A DNA stretch of 64,000 nucleotides, taken from positions 1 to 64,000 of the forward strand of contig JAWLGU010000011.1 in assembly GCA_041690675.1 (NCBI GenBank), in the 5' to 3' direction. Under the pieces are notes generated by a model that was given only the letters and a program-made list of their open reading frames with translations, was not told the DNA's origin and made no database searches. The position numbers and the translations under genes were made by a program. Of the stretch, positions 51,767 to 60,115 are shown one piece after another (the first letter of the stretch is position 1; the number at the start of each line of letters is the position of its first letter). This DNA is from UBA7803 sp041690675 (lineage in GTDB: Bacteria > Pseudomonadota > Gammaproteobacteria > Pseudomonadales > Azotimanducaceae).

Positions 51767-53044
51767 ATGAGACGGCTGACGGCCAGGGCTTGCGGGTGGA
51801 TCCTCGGCGCGGCGGCTGTGGCTGCCTCGGCCGCACCGCCGTCGGCGCCCGCGCAGCGGGTCGGGGTCGGCGACGACCGTTCCGGGTATGGTGAAGCCAC
51901 CTACCGCAGCGCGTCCCGCCGGGTGGACGCGCTCAGCGGAACCCCGCTGGATCTGGCCGCCCTGGCGCGGAATCCGCCCCTCGGGCTGCCACCGTTGCCG
52001 GCAGCCCCGGAGCCTGCCGCTGCGGCGCTGGGCCGACGCCTGTTCTTCGACCGCCGGCTGTCCGGCAACGCCACCTTGTCGTGCGCCATGTGCCACGTCC
52101 CCGAGCAGGGCTTTACCCAGAACGAGCTGGCTACACCGGTCGGAATCGAGGGACGCAGCGTGCGCAGGAATGCGCCGGCGCTGTACAACGTAGCCTACCG
52201 GCCGAGCCTGTTCCGCGACGGCCGGGCCGCCACGCTGGAAGAGCAGGTGATCTCGCCCCTGCTGGCGGAAAACGAGATGGGCAACCCCTCCATGGCGGCG
52301 GTGGTGGAGCGGATCGCCAGCGACTACGGTTCATCGTTCCGCGAAGTCTTCGACGCGGAGCCCACGCCAGAGACGCTGGCTCGCGCCCTGGCGGCCTACC
52401 AGCGGACCCTGCTGTCGGCGGATTCGCCCTGGGATCGCTGGTTTTTCGGCGGAGAGCCGCAGGCAATGAGCGCCAAGGCCCGCCGCGGATTCGAGCTGTT
52501 CCGGCAAGTGGGCTGCGCGGCGTGCCATCGCATCGGCGAAGGGTCGGCGCTCTTCACCGACCACGGCTATCACGATACGGGCGTCGGCCATCGATCCGCA
52601 CTGCGCGCTGCGGGGGAGCGCCGCCTGCAGATCGCACCGGGCGTGGTGGTGCCGCTGCGAACCTCCATCCGCGTTCCCCATGTCGAGGATCTCGGGCGCA
52701 TGGAGGTGACGGGAAGCGCGGAGGATCGTTGGAAGTTCCGCACGCCGTCGCTGCGCAACGTGGCCGTCACCGCACCATACATGCACGACGGCTCCCTCGG
52801 CACTCTGCGGGACGTGGTGAGATTCTACGCCGCGGGTGGCTCGCCTCACCCGGGACAGGATCCGCGGATCCGGCCCCTGACGCTGACGGATGCAGAGGTG
52901 ACGGCGCTGGTGGCCTTCCTCGAGTCGCTCACCGCCAGAAACGTCGACGCCCTGGCGGCGGACGCCCGTTCCGTGCCCATCGGTGATCCTGCTGCGAAGG
53001 CGGCGGGGAGGAAGTGGTGGAGCCGAGGGGGATCGAACCCCTGA
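51767..53044 (+). CDS. Di-haem cytochrome c peroxidase, MauG-like
   Basis: A 425-residue exported protein with signal peptide (WILGAAAVAASAAPPSAPA) and two haem c sites, CAMCH and CAACH. YMHDGSLGTLRDVVRFY near the end is typical of the CCP/MauG family. It is divergent from mtoX across 66 bases and probably helps mature or protect methanethiol oxidase, or removes its H2O2. The frame runs past the expected end (FLESLT) and its last 10 codons plus stop lie antisense to the 3' part of the tRNA-Ala gene. This end is also where the contig break begins, so the true terminus deserves care. Confidence 0.88.
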   Translation: MRRLTARACGWILGAAAVAASAAPPSAPAQRVGVGDDRSGYGEATYRSASRRVDALSGTPLDLAALARNPPLGLPPLPAAPEPAAAALGRRLFFDRRLSGNATLSCAMCHVPEQGFTQNELATPVGIEGRSVRRNAPALYNVAYRPSLFRDGRAATLEEQVISPLLAENEMGNPSMAAVVERIASDYGSSFREVFDAEPTPETLARALAAYQRTLLSADSPWDRWFFGGEPQAMSAKARRGFELFRQVGCAACHRIGEGSALFTDHGYHDTGVGHRSALRAAGERRLQIAPGVVVPLRTSIRVPHVEDLGRMEVTGSAEDRWKFRTPSLRNVAVTAPYMHDGSLGTLRDVVRFYAAGGSPHPGQDPRIRPLTLTDAEVTALVAFLESLTARNVDALAADARSVPIGDPAAKAAGRKWWSRGGSNP

Positions 53045-53101
53045 CCTTAGCATTGCGAACGCTACGCTCTCCCAGCTGAGCTACGGCCCCGCACGGCCGC
53101 C
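53003..53101. repeat. 99-bp direct repeat, left copy (contig-end overlap)
   Basis: Bases 53003-53101 are identical to 53202-53300. Each copy abuts the N gap, so the end of the left contig equals the start of the right contig. This is what assembly k-mer overlap produces. Confidence 0.9.
53015..53090 (-). tRNA. tRNA-Ala (anticodon CGC), copy 1
   Basis: The minus strand folds as a full cloverleaf of 76 bases including an encoded CCA. The acceptor stem GGGGCCG/CGGCTCC contains the G3-U70 pair that identifies alanine tRNAs. The anticodon stem TAGCG/TGCTA encloses the loop TTCGCAA, giving CGC. It decodes GCG. Confidence 0.95.
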
Positions 53102-53201
53102 NNNNNNNNNNNNNNNNNNNNNNNNNNNNNNNNNNNNNNNNNNNNNNNNNNNNNNNNNNNNNNNNNNNNNNNNNNNNNNNNNNNNNNNNNNNNNNNNNNN
53201 N
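53102..53201. other. Scaffold gap (100 N)
   Basis: Exactly 100 undetermined bases, a placeholder length. Identical 99-base flanks suggest that the two contigs overlap and that no sequence is really missing. Confidence 0.98.
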
Positions 53202-53300
53202 GCGGGGAGGAAGTGGTGGAGCCGAGGGGGATCGAACCCCTGACCTTAGCATTGCGAACGCTACGCTCTCCCAGCTGAGCTACGGCCCCGCACGGCCGCC
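53202..53300. repeat. 99-bp direct repeat, right copy (contig-end overlap)
   Basis: Identical to 53003-53101; see that entry. Confidence 0.9.
53214..53289 (-). tRNA. tRNA-Ala (anticodon CGC), copy 2, probably an assembly duplicate
   Basis: Same 76-base sequence as copy 1. Because the whole 99-base flank is repeated at the contig break, this is most likely the same gene counted twice. Confidence 0.6.
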
Positions 53301-53392
53301 ATGATAACGCGTCCCTGCGCGATGTGCGCGCCTGCCACCCGGCGCGAGAACGGCGTATAGTGAGGGGTCCTGCCATCCCAGGGAGGACGGCC

Positions 53393-55432
53393 ATGGCCGG
53401 TGCGGTGGAACGCCTCCGTAACGTCTGCCTGGTGGGTGCCGCGGGCGCCGGGAAGAGCCGGCTCGTGGAAGCGCTGCTGCAGGCCGGCGGGGCCGCCGGG
53501 CCGGTGGGCCTGGAGCGCAGCGGCGCGATCTCCGACTTCCACCCGAGCGAGCAGCAGCTCGGCCATTCCATCTACCCCTCGGTCCATTTCCTGGAGCACC
53601 AGGGGCTGCGCATCAACCTGCTCGACACCCCCGGCTATCGGGATTTCTACGGCCGCACGCTGTCCGTGATGCGAGCGGCGGAAACGGCGGTGGTGGTGGT
53701 GAACGCCCAAGCCGGCGTGGAGCCCGTGGCGCAGCGGGTCATGGATGCCGCGGCCGGGATGGGCCTGTGCCGGATGATCGTGGTCAATCGCATCGACGCC
53801 GACGGCGTCAACCTGGCCAAGGTGGTGGACGACATCCAGACGGCCTTCGGTCCCCAATGCCTGCCGCTGAATCTCCCCGCCGCCAGCGGAGGCGGCGTCG
53901 TCGACTGCTTCTTCCGTCCGGCCGGTGCGGCCGCCGGCTTCGGTTCCGTAGACGGCGCCCATACGGCCATCGTCGACCAGGTGGTGGAGGTGGACGATGG
54001 GCTGATGGAGCTGTATCTCGAGCAGGGTGAGGAGCTGGAGCCGGAGCAGCTCCACGAGCCGTTCGAGCAGGCGTTGCGGGAAGGTCATCTGGTGCCCATC
54101 TGCATGGTGTCCGCCAGAACCGGCGCCGGCGTGCCGGAGCTGCTGGAGGTGTTCGAGCGCCTGATGCCGAACCCGCTGGAGGGCAACCCGCCCGTGTTCT
54201 TGAAGGGCGAGGGCGCGGCCGCGGAGCCGGTGGAGGTGGTGCCGGACCCGGCGCGCCACGTGGTCGCGCACGTGTTCAAGGTGGAGGTGAACGCCTACAC
54301 GGGCCGGCTCGCGTTTCTCCGCCTGCACCAGGGGACGATCCGAACGGGTATGCAGCTCTACCTGGGCGATGCCCGCAAGCCGGTGAAGGTGGCCCAGCTG
54401 GTGGCGGTGAACGGCAAGGCCCATCGGCGGATCGACAGCGCGGTGGCGGGAGACATCTGCGCGCTGCCGCGGCTGGAGGAGGCCCACTACGATGCGGTGC
54501 TGCACGATTCCCACGATGAGGATCACCACCATCTGAAGCCCGTCGCGTTTCCTCCACCCATGTACGGGCTGGCCATCCGCACCCACAACGAGACGGACGC
54601 GCAGAAGGTGTCCGATGCGCTGCGCACCGTGGCGGCCGAAGATCCGTCGCTGCAGGTGGAGCACGTGGCGTCGCTGAACGAAACGGTGCTGCGGGGGCTC
54701 GGCGATCTGCATTTGCGGACGGTGCTCGACGACATCCGGGAGCGCCACGGGGTCGAGGTGGACACCGCGCTGCCGGCCATCGCCTATCGGGAGACCATCA
54801 CCGGCCGTGCCCAGGGACATCACCGGCACAAGAAGCAGACCGGCGGCGCCGGTCAGTTCGGCGAGGTGTTCCTGCGGGTGGAGCCGCTGCCCCGGGGCGC
54901 CGGGTTCGAGTTCGTCGACGAGGTGGTGGGTGGGGCGATTCCGTCCCAGTTCCTGCCCGCCGTGGAAACGGGCATCCGCCAGGCCCTGCAGGCGGGCGCC
55001 ATCGCCGGCTATCCGATGCAGGACATCCGCGTGGTGGTCCATGACGGCAAGCATCACCCGGTGGATTCCAAGGAGATCGCCTTCGTCCAGGCCGGCCGGG
55101 AGGCCTTTCTCGATGCCGTGCGCAAGGCGCGCCCGGTGGTGATGGAGCCCATCGTGGACGTGTCGCTGGCGGTGCCCGCGGAGGCCGTCGGGGGCGTCAC
55201 CGGGGATCTGGCGAGCATGCGAGGGCAGATCAGCGGCACCGCGGTCGCCCCGGACGGGCGCATGGAAATCGTGGGGCAGGCACCCCTGGAGGCCATGCAG
55301 GGCTACCATTCACGATTGAAATCCCTCACCGGCGGAGAGGGCGTGGCGGTGATGGAGTTCAGTCATTACGCACCGGTGCCGGAGTCGATCCAGGAGCGCC
55401 TGGTGAGCACCTACCGGTCGAGGTCCGGTTGA
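53393..55432 (+). CDS. Elongation factor G-like GTPase (EF-G paralogue)
   Basis: A 679-residue translational GTPase. G1 is GAAGAGKS (15-22), G3 is DTPGYRDF, and G4 reads NRID instead of NKxD. Domains II-V follow, with GHHRHKKQTGGAGQFGEVFL marking domain IV and VTGDLASMRGQISGT domain V. The N-terminal region is more divergent than housekeeping EF-G, and no rpsL-rpsG-tuf genes are near. This fits the EF-G-like FusA2-type group, whose role is poorly known. GGGAGGA precedes ATG 53393. Confidence 0.88.
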   Translation: MAGAVERLRNVCLVGAAGAGKSRLVEALLQAGGAAGPVGLERSGAISDFHPSEQQLGHSIYPSVHFLEHQGLRINLLDTPGYRDFYGRTLSVMRAAETAVVVVNAQAGVEPVAQRVMDAAAGMGLCRMIVVNRIDADGVNLAKVVDDIQTAFGPQCLPLNLPAASGGGVVDCFFRPAGAAAGFGSVDGAHTAIVDQVVEVDDGLMELYLEQGEELEPEQLHEPFEQALREGHLVPICMVSARTGAGVPELLEVFERLMPNPLEGNPPVFLKGEGAAAEPVEVVPDPARHVVAHVFKVEVNAYTGRLAFLRLHQGTIRTGMQLYLGDARKPVKVAQLVAVNGKAHRRIDSAVAGDICALPRLEEAHYDAVLHDSHDEDHHHLKPVAFPPPMYGLAIRTHNETDAQKVSDALRTVAAEDPSLQVEHVASLNETVLRGLGDLHLRTVLDDIRERHGVEVDTALPAIAYRETITGRAQGHHRHKKQTGGAGQFGEVFLRVEPLPRGAGFEFVDEVVGGAIPSQFLPAVETGIRQALQAGAIAGYPMQDIRVVVHDGKHHPVDSKEIAFVQAGREAFLDAVRKARPVVMEPIVDVSLAVPAEAVGGVTGDLASMRGQISGTAVAPDGRMEIVGQAPLEAMQGYHSRLKSLTGGEGVAVMEFSHYAPVPESIQERLVSTYRSRSG

Positions 55433-55439
55433 TCGTCGA

Positions 55440-56210
55440 TCACCCGGGCTTGTTCCCCCAGAGCACGGCAGCGGGGTAGGCGAACAGCACCCGGTCTCCC
55501 TGCTTTCGCGTGCCGAGCCCCAGAGTGTCGCCCTCCGCCGAGGCGGCAATCATCTCGCGCACGCGGGCGGCGTCGCCTGGCGCCGGAAACGACACCTTCA
55601 TCAAGCCTTCGAGCTCCGCGGGCACCGAGTAGCCGGTGCATTCCGGGTCGCCGAGACCGGCATCCGGAAACAGCGCGGCGAGCTCCTCGAGGGTGAGGAA
55701 TCGCACCGTGGAAGGATCCCGCAGGCGCTCCATCTCGTTGAACGCCGCGGCTTTGGCCGGATCCGGCGACGCCACGGCATCGCACACCAGCACGCAGCCG
55801 CCCGGCCTCGTCACCCGGGCCATCTCCCGAAGCACCGCTCCAGGCCGCTCGAAGTGGTGGAACGCGAACCGGCAGGTGACGATGTCGAAGCTGGCGTCGT
55901 CGAAGGGAAGCCGCTCGGCGTCGCCGAGGTGCCAGTCCACGTTCTGCACGCCCCGCGAGCGCTGCAGCTCCCGGGCCCGGTCCAGCATGGCGGGGGTGAC
56001 GTCCACCCCCGCGGCGAGCCGGACGTGACGGGCGAACGCCAGCACCAAAAGCCCGGGTCCGCAGGCCACGTCGAGGCTGTGAAGGCCGGGACCGGCCCGG
56101 CTGAGCTCCACGAACCGCTCGATGGCCTGTGCATCCGACATGGCAGGGGCGTTGCTGAAGGGCACCGCCTGGCGGCTGAATTGATCGAGGACGGTGTCTC
56201 GGTGGCTCAC
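55440..56210 (-). CDS. Class I SAM-dependent methyltransferase
   Basis: A 256-residue methyltransferase. Motif I is LHSLDVACGPGLLVLAFA, the acidic loop is VDVTPAML, motif II/III is LPFDDASFDIVTCRFAFHHF and then VTRPGGCVLVCDAV. This is the UbiE/Methyltransf_11 layout. The substrate is unknown. It converges with the EF-G paralogue, 7 bases away. Confidence 0.88.
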   Translation of the reverse strand: MSHRDTVLDQFSRQAVPFSNAPAMSDAQAIERFVELSRAGPGLHSLDVACGPGLLVLAFARHVRLAAGVDVTPAMLDRARELQRSRGVQNVDWHLGDAERLPFDDASFDIVTCRFAFHHFERPGAVLREMARVTRPGGCVLVCDAVASPDPAKAAAFNEMERLRDPSTVRFLTLEELAALFPDAGLGDPECTGYSVPAELEGLMKVSFPAPGDAARVREMIAASAEGDTLGLGTRKQGDRVLFAYPAAVLWGNKPG

Positions 56211-56296
56211 GGTATCGCTTCCGCGGATTGGGACGAGGCAGTGTAGGGGACGGCGAGTTGTACGCTACCCGGTTGTCGGTCAAAAATTGTCGCTGA

Positions 56297-57079
56297 ATGG
56301 ACAAACCAGCCAACGACCTCGAATTCATCGAAACGGCCGGGCGGCCGGCCTTCGTCCTGGCGCGGGATTACGCCGATGGCGACACCGTCCCGCTCCACAC
56401 GCATTCCGTAGGGCAACTTCTGCACACGCTCTGCGGGGTGGTTCAAGCCCGGACGCCGGGACGCGCCTGGGCGCTGCCGCCGCACCGGGCGCTGTGGATC
56501 CCCCCAGGCGTGGCTCACGCATTCGCCATGGCGGGTTCCGCATCGGTTCGCACGCTTTACATCGTGCCCGAGCGGGCGCAGTTCATGCCCACGGAACCCA
56601 TGATCATCGCCGTCACGCCGCTGATCCGGGAGCTCATCCTGCGGGCGGTTGCCTGTCTCGAGGCGCCGCCGGGTGATCCGGTGGAGCCGCTGGTCGTCGA
56701 TCTGCTGCTGGCAGAGCTCGCCGCGGCGCGGCGGGAGCCCCTCTGGCTGGCCTGGCCGCGCAGTCGGGAGCTGCGCGCCTTCGCGGCGCGGGTACGAGAA
56801 CACCCGGGAGACCGTAGCAGCCTGGAGGATGCGGCACGCCGGGTGGGCCTCAGCGCGAAGACGTTGTCGAGGCGCTTCGTCCGGGAAACGGGACTGACGC
56901 CGGACGCCTGGCGCCGGCAGGCCCGGCTGCTGACGGCGGTGACCCGGCTGGAACTGGGGGATCCGGTGACCCGCGTGGCCCTGGACCTGGGCTTCAGGTC
57001 GTCGAGCAGCTTCTGCCAGGCATTCCGGCAGGCATTCGGGGTGACGCCCCGGCAGGCCCGGGCCCGCGTCCGCGTCTGA
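56297..57079 (+). CDS. AraC-family regulator with cupin sensor
   Basis: A 260-residue protein. The N-terminal cupin part (VPLHTHSVGQLLHTLCGVVQ, LWIPPGVAHAFAM) is followed by an AraC DNA-binding domain (SLEDAARRVGLSAKTLSRRF and VTRVALDLGFRSSSSFCQAF). It is divergent from the methyltransferase gene, 86 bases away, which is one possible target. Confidence 0.88.
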   Translation: MDKPANDLEFIETAGRPAFVLARDYADGDTVPLHTHSVGQLLHTLCGVVQARTPGRAWALPPHRALWIPPGVAHAFAMAGSASVRTLYIVPERAQFMPTEPMIIAVTPLIRELILRAVACLEAPPGDPVEPLVVDLLLAELAAARREPLWLAWPRSRELRAFAARVREHPGDRSSLEDAARRVGLSAKTLSRRFVRETGLTPDAWRRQARLLTAVTRLELGDPVTRVALDLGFRSSSSFCQAFRQAFGVTPRQARARVRV

Positions 57080-57152
57080 CCCAACCGAGTGGGCCATGTC
57101 GAATTTGCCGTGCCCGCATCGACCAGGGGTACGGAACACAAGGAGTCCTTCC

Positions 57153-57395
57153 ATGCGCAAGATCACCCCCTGTCTCTGGTTCGACGGCCGTGCCGAGGAG
57201 GCGGCGGAGTTCTACGCGGCCATCTTCGAAGACTCCCGAATCGGCCACATCGCCCGCTACGGCGAGACCGGTGCCCGCATGTCCGACCTGTCGCCGGGTT
57301 CCGTCCTGACCGTGGAGTTCGAGCTGACAGGCGCTGCGCGACGCCGCCGAGGGGGTATCTCGTCCGACCGGAAGGTAATACATTCGCCACCATGA
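57153..57395 (+). pseudogene. Truncated PhnB-like VOC protein
   Basis: ATG 57153 is preceded by AAGGAG. The frame encodes a normal family start (MRKITPCLWFDGRAEEAAEF and SVLTVEFELTG), but after about 57 residues it changes to an arginine-rich tail without homology and stops at 57395. Intact relatives have 140-160 residues. The 3' half is lost, apparently by deletion up to the sigma-factor gene. Confidence 0.7.
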
Positions 57396-57414
57396 CAATG
57401 TCGGTCGGTCACCG

Positions 57415-58683
57415 GTGACGCCCGGTGACGCCACCCCAGACCCGCGCCGCGCCACTGCGACGATCGATGCCATCTACCGCACCGAATCGCGGCGGGTGCT
57501 GGCGACCTTGATACGTCTGCTCGGCGATTTCGACCTCGCCGAGGAAGCCCTGCATGACGCCTTTGCGGCGGCGGTGGAGCAGTGGGCCCGGGACGGCGTG
57601 CCGCAGAACCCGCGGGCATGGCTGGTCTCGGCGGGGCGTTTCAAGGCCATCGATGCCATCCGGCGGCGGGCACGGTTCGATGCGTCCCAGCTCGATCTGG
57701 CGCTTCAGCTGGAGCTCAAGGCGGAGCCCGAGCTGGAGGACGCGGCGGTCGAGGATGATCACCTGCGCCTCATCTTCGTGTGCTGCCATCCGGCGCTGGC
57801 GCCGGATGCCCAGGTCGCCTTGACCCTGCGCGAGGTGTGCGGGCTCACCACGGAGGAAATCGCCAGCGCCTTTCTCACCGCCACCCCCACCATGGCGCAG
57901 CGGATCGTCCGCGCCAAGGCGAAAATCCGCGATGCCAACATCCCCTACGAGGTGCCCGAGGCGGCCGATCTGCCCGGCAGGCTCGACAGCGTGCTGCGCG
58001 TGGTCTATCTGGTGTTCAACGAGGGCTATGCGCCCTCGTCCGGCGCCGCCGTCACCCGAGCGAGCCTGTCCGAGGAGGCCATCCGCCTGGGCCGCCTGGT
58101 GGTGGGGCTGCTGGGGGATCCCGAGGCCATGGGCCTGCTGGCGCTCATGCTGCTGCACGACGCCCGGCGCGCCGCGCGCAGCACGCCGTCGGGAGAGCTG
58201 GTGCTGCTCGAGGATCAGGACCGGTCGCTGTGGAATCGCGAGCAGATCGATGAGGGTATCGATCTGGTCGAGCGCGCGCTGAAGTCGGGACGTTTCGGCC
58301 CGTACACGCTGCAGGCCGCCATCTCCGCAGTGCACTCCGAAGCCGCCGAGGCGGCCGCCACCGACTGGCCGCAGATCGTTGCGCTGTACGACCTGCTGCT
58401 GCGAGTAACGCCATCGCCGGTGGTGGAGCTGAACCGCGCGGTGGCGGTAGCCATGCGGGACGGTCCCGAGGCGGGGCTCGCGATCGTGGACGACATCCTG
58501 CAGCGGGGCGAGCTGACCGGCTACCATCTGGCCCACGCCGCCCGCGCCGATTTCTGCCGGAGACTCGGACGCCGTGACGAAGCTGTGACCGCCTACCAGC
58601 GGGCGCTGGCGCTCACGGCCACGGAGCCCGAGCGCTGTTTTCTGGAGCGACGCCTGAGCGAGCTCGGATGGAATGGGCCATGA
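57415..58683 (+). CDS. ECF-type RNA polymerase sigma factor with DUF6596 extension
   Basis: A 422-residue sigma factor. Region 2 has LGDFDLAEEALHDAFAAAVE and region 4 has LTTEEIASAFLTATPTMAQR. The long C-terminus (VFNEGYAPSSGAAVTRASLS and VELNRAVAVAMRDGPEAGL) is the DUF6596/TPR-like extension typical of ECF factors found with YciI/DGPF proteins. A YciI gene follows 74 bases downstream. No anti-sigma gene is visible; the extension is thought to take over that control. Confidence 0.9.
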   Translation: MTPGDATPDPRRATATIDAIYRTESRRVLATLIRLLGDFDLAEEALHDAFAAAVEQWARDGVPQNPRAWLVSAGRFKAIDAIRRRARFDASQLDLALQLELKAEPELEDAAVEDDHLRLIFVCCHPALAPDAQVALTLREVCGLTTEEIASAFLTATPTMAQRIVRAKAKIRDANIPYEVPEAADLPGRLDSVLRVVYLVFNEGYAPSSGAAVTRASLSEEAIRLGRLVVGLLGDPEAMGLLALMLLHDARRAARSTPSGELVLLEDQDRSLWNREQIDEGIDLVERALKSGRFGPYTLQAAISAVHSEAAEAAATDWPQIVALYDLLLRVTPSPVVELNRAVAVAMRDGPEAGLAIVDDILQRGELTGYHLAHAARADFCRRLGRRDEAVTAYQRALALTATEPERCFLERRLSELGWNGP

Positions 58684-58756
58684 CGCGGCTGTCGAAAGCG
58701 TCGCCGCGGGAACGACCAATCATGACGACACCACGGAGCACGCAGAGAGGTTCAAT

Positions 58757-59095
58757 ATGAAATACGTATGCCTGGTTTACGGCGAGGAAACGGCCATGCG
58801 CGAGCTGCCCGACAGCGATTGCGCCGCCTACGCCCGGTCCCTGGACGAAAGCGGCCACCTGCTCGTCGGGCAGGCGCTGCAGGGGGTGGACACGGCGACC
58901 ACGGTGCGGGTCCGCAACGGCCGCACCAGCGTCGTCGACGGGCCGTTCGCCGAGACCAAGGAGCAGCTCGCCGGCTTCTACTTCATCGAGGCTCGGGACC
59001 TGAACGAAGCCATATCCATCGCTTCGCGCATTCCTCCGGCGCGGATCGGCTCCATCGAGATCCGCCCGGCCCGGGAGCTCGATGTGCCGTCATGA
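58757..59095 (+). CDS. YciI/DGPF-domain protein
   Basis: A 112-residue protein with the family hallmark DGPFAETKEQLAGFYFIEA, after MKYVCLVYGEE. GAGAGG precedes ATG 58757. Its position after an ECF sigma factor is the standard arrangement for this family. The molecular function is unknown; a dimeric ferredoxin-like fold with a His/Asp pocket is typical. Confidence 0.88.
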   Translation: MKYVCLVYGEETAMRELPDSDCAAYARSLDESGHLLVGQALQGVDTATTVRVRNGRTSVVDGPFAETKEQLAGFYFIEARDLNEAISIASRIPPARIGSIEIRPARELDVPS

Positions 59096-59098
59096 GCT

Positions 59099-60070
59099 TC
59101 ATGCCTCCGCGGCCGCCGGCACGGAAGCCGGCGGGCCGACGCGGTTGGCGGCCTCCGTCACCGCCTCTACTGCGCCAGACTTCAGGGCGTCTATGGGACG
59201 GATCCTTTTGCCGCCCAGCGGCCGGGGCGTGGCGAGGAAGCCCCACGCCTCCCGGGGCTCGCCGATGGCGGCGACCACCGCGCGGATGCCCGGCACCAGG
59301 CGACCCTCGTCGTCGATCTGCTCTGTCGGAATCTCCAGCCCACGCCCGTCCGCCTTCCAGGCGATCAGCGAGCCGTCGTTGATCCAGTTGTAGATGGTGG
59401 GCCGGGAGACGCCGGCCCGCTCTGCCGCCTGCGCCACCGTCAGCCGTTGGCCCTGCGGCCGACGGCCGGCCCGCTTCGGGGCCCGGCGCGAACGCACATC
59501 GGCGCCGGCACTTTCGTACTGGCTCGCCACCGCTTCCAGCGCCGCGGTGATGGCCAGCTTGGCCTCCCGGTCGTGCTGGCGAACGAAGTCCGACGCGCTT
59601 TCCGACAAACCCTGCAACGCATCCGTGGACAGGGGTGCCGGTTCCCGCCGGCCCGCCGATTCGTCGGCGACGTGGCTCACGCCCTGGCGGTCGAGGTAGT
59701 CGGCGATGGCGCCCTCCGGCGGCGATTCGCCGCTCACCACGCAGTACGATTGGCTCCACAGTTGCTTGTGCGCCCGAAGGCTGGCGAACTCGCTGCGCAA
59801 GCGGCGCGAGGTGCCCGTTTTCAGGGCATTGGTGAACTCGGCCACCGCCACGGTGGGGGGCAACTCGACGTGCAGACGCACGTGATCCGGGGCCGCCTCA
59901 AGGTGCAGCAGCTCGCCCTTCCACGCCTCCACACGCTCCCGGGCCAGGGTTTCCAGGCGTTTGACGACCCGCGGACTCAACAGCTTCCTGCCGTTGCGGG
60001 TGACGAGAACCAAATGGAAGTGCGTGCTGTAAACGCAGTGGGATTGCGCCTTCAGGGTGGCATCATTCAT
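59099..60070 (-). CDS. IS200/IS605-type HUH transposase fused to HTH and Xre/MbcA/ParS-like domains
   Basis: A protein of about 323 residues with three parts. Residues 1-130 resemble TnpA of IS200/IS605: the HUH motif in STHFHLVLVTRNGRKLL, EAAPDHVRLHVELPP and the candidate catalytic Tyr in LWSQSYCVVSGES. Residues about 205-245 form an excisionase-like HTH (LTVAQAAERAGVSRPTIYNW). Residues about 255-310 (GEPREAWGFLATPRPLGGKR, RPIDALKSG) resemble the Xre/MbcA/ParS toxin-binding domain. The PDHVHL box has Arg for its second His. A longer start at 60106 is possible. No IS ends, tnpB or RES toxin gene are nearby, so it appears domesticated. Confidence 0.75.
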   Translation of the reverse strand: MNDATLKAQSHCVYSTHFHLVLVTRNGRKLLSPRVVKRLETLARERVEAWKGELLHLEAAPDHVRLHVELPPTVAVAEFTNALKTGTSRRLRSEFASLRAHKQLWSQSYCVVSGESPPEGAIADYLDRQGVSHVADESAGRREPAPLSTDALQGLSESASDFVRQHDREAKLAITAALEAVASQYESAGADVRSRRAPKRAGRRPQGQRLTVAQAAERAGVSRPTIYNWINDGSLIAWKADGRGLEIPTEQIDDEGRLVPGIRAVVAAIGEPREAWGFLATPRPLGGKRIRPIDALKSGAVEAVTEAANRVGPPASVPAAAEA

Positions 60071-60115
60071 GCCAACCAATGGTACGTTGGCGGCGCGCCG
60101 GGGCATTGCGTTTCG

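Noticed and set aside
53015..53289. Tandem duplication of a tRNA-Ala gene
   Set aside because: The identical block is exactly the 99 bases at each contig end beside the N gap, so overlap of contigs explains it better.
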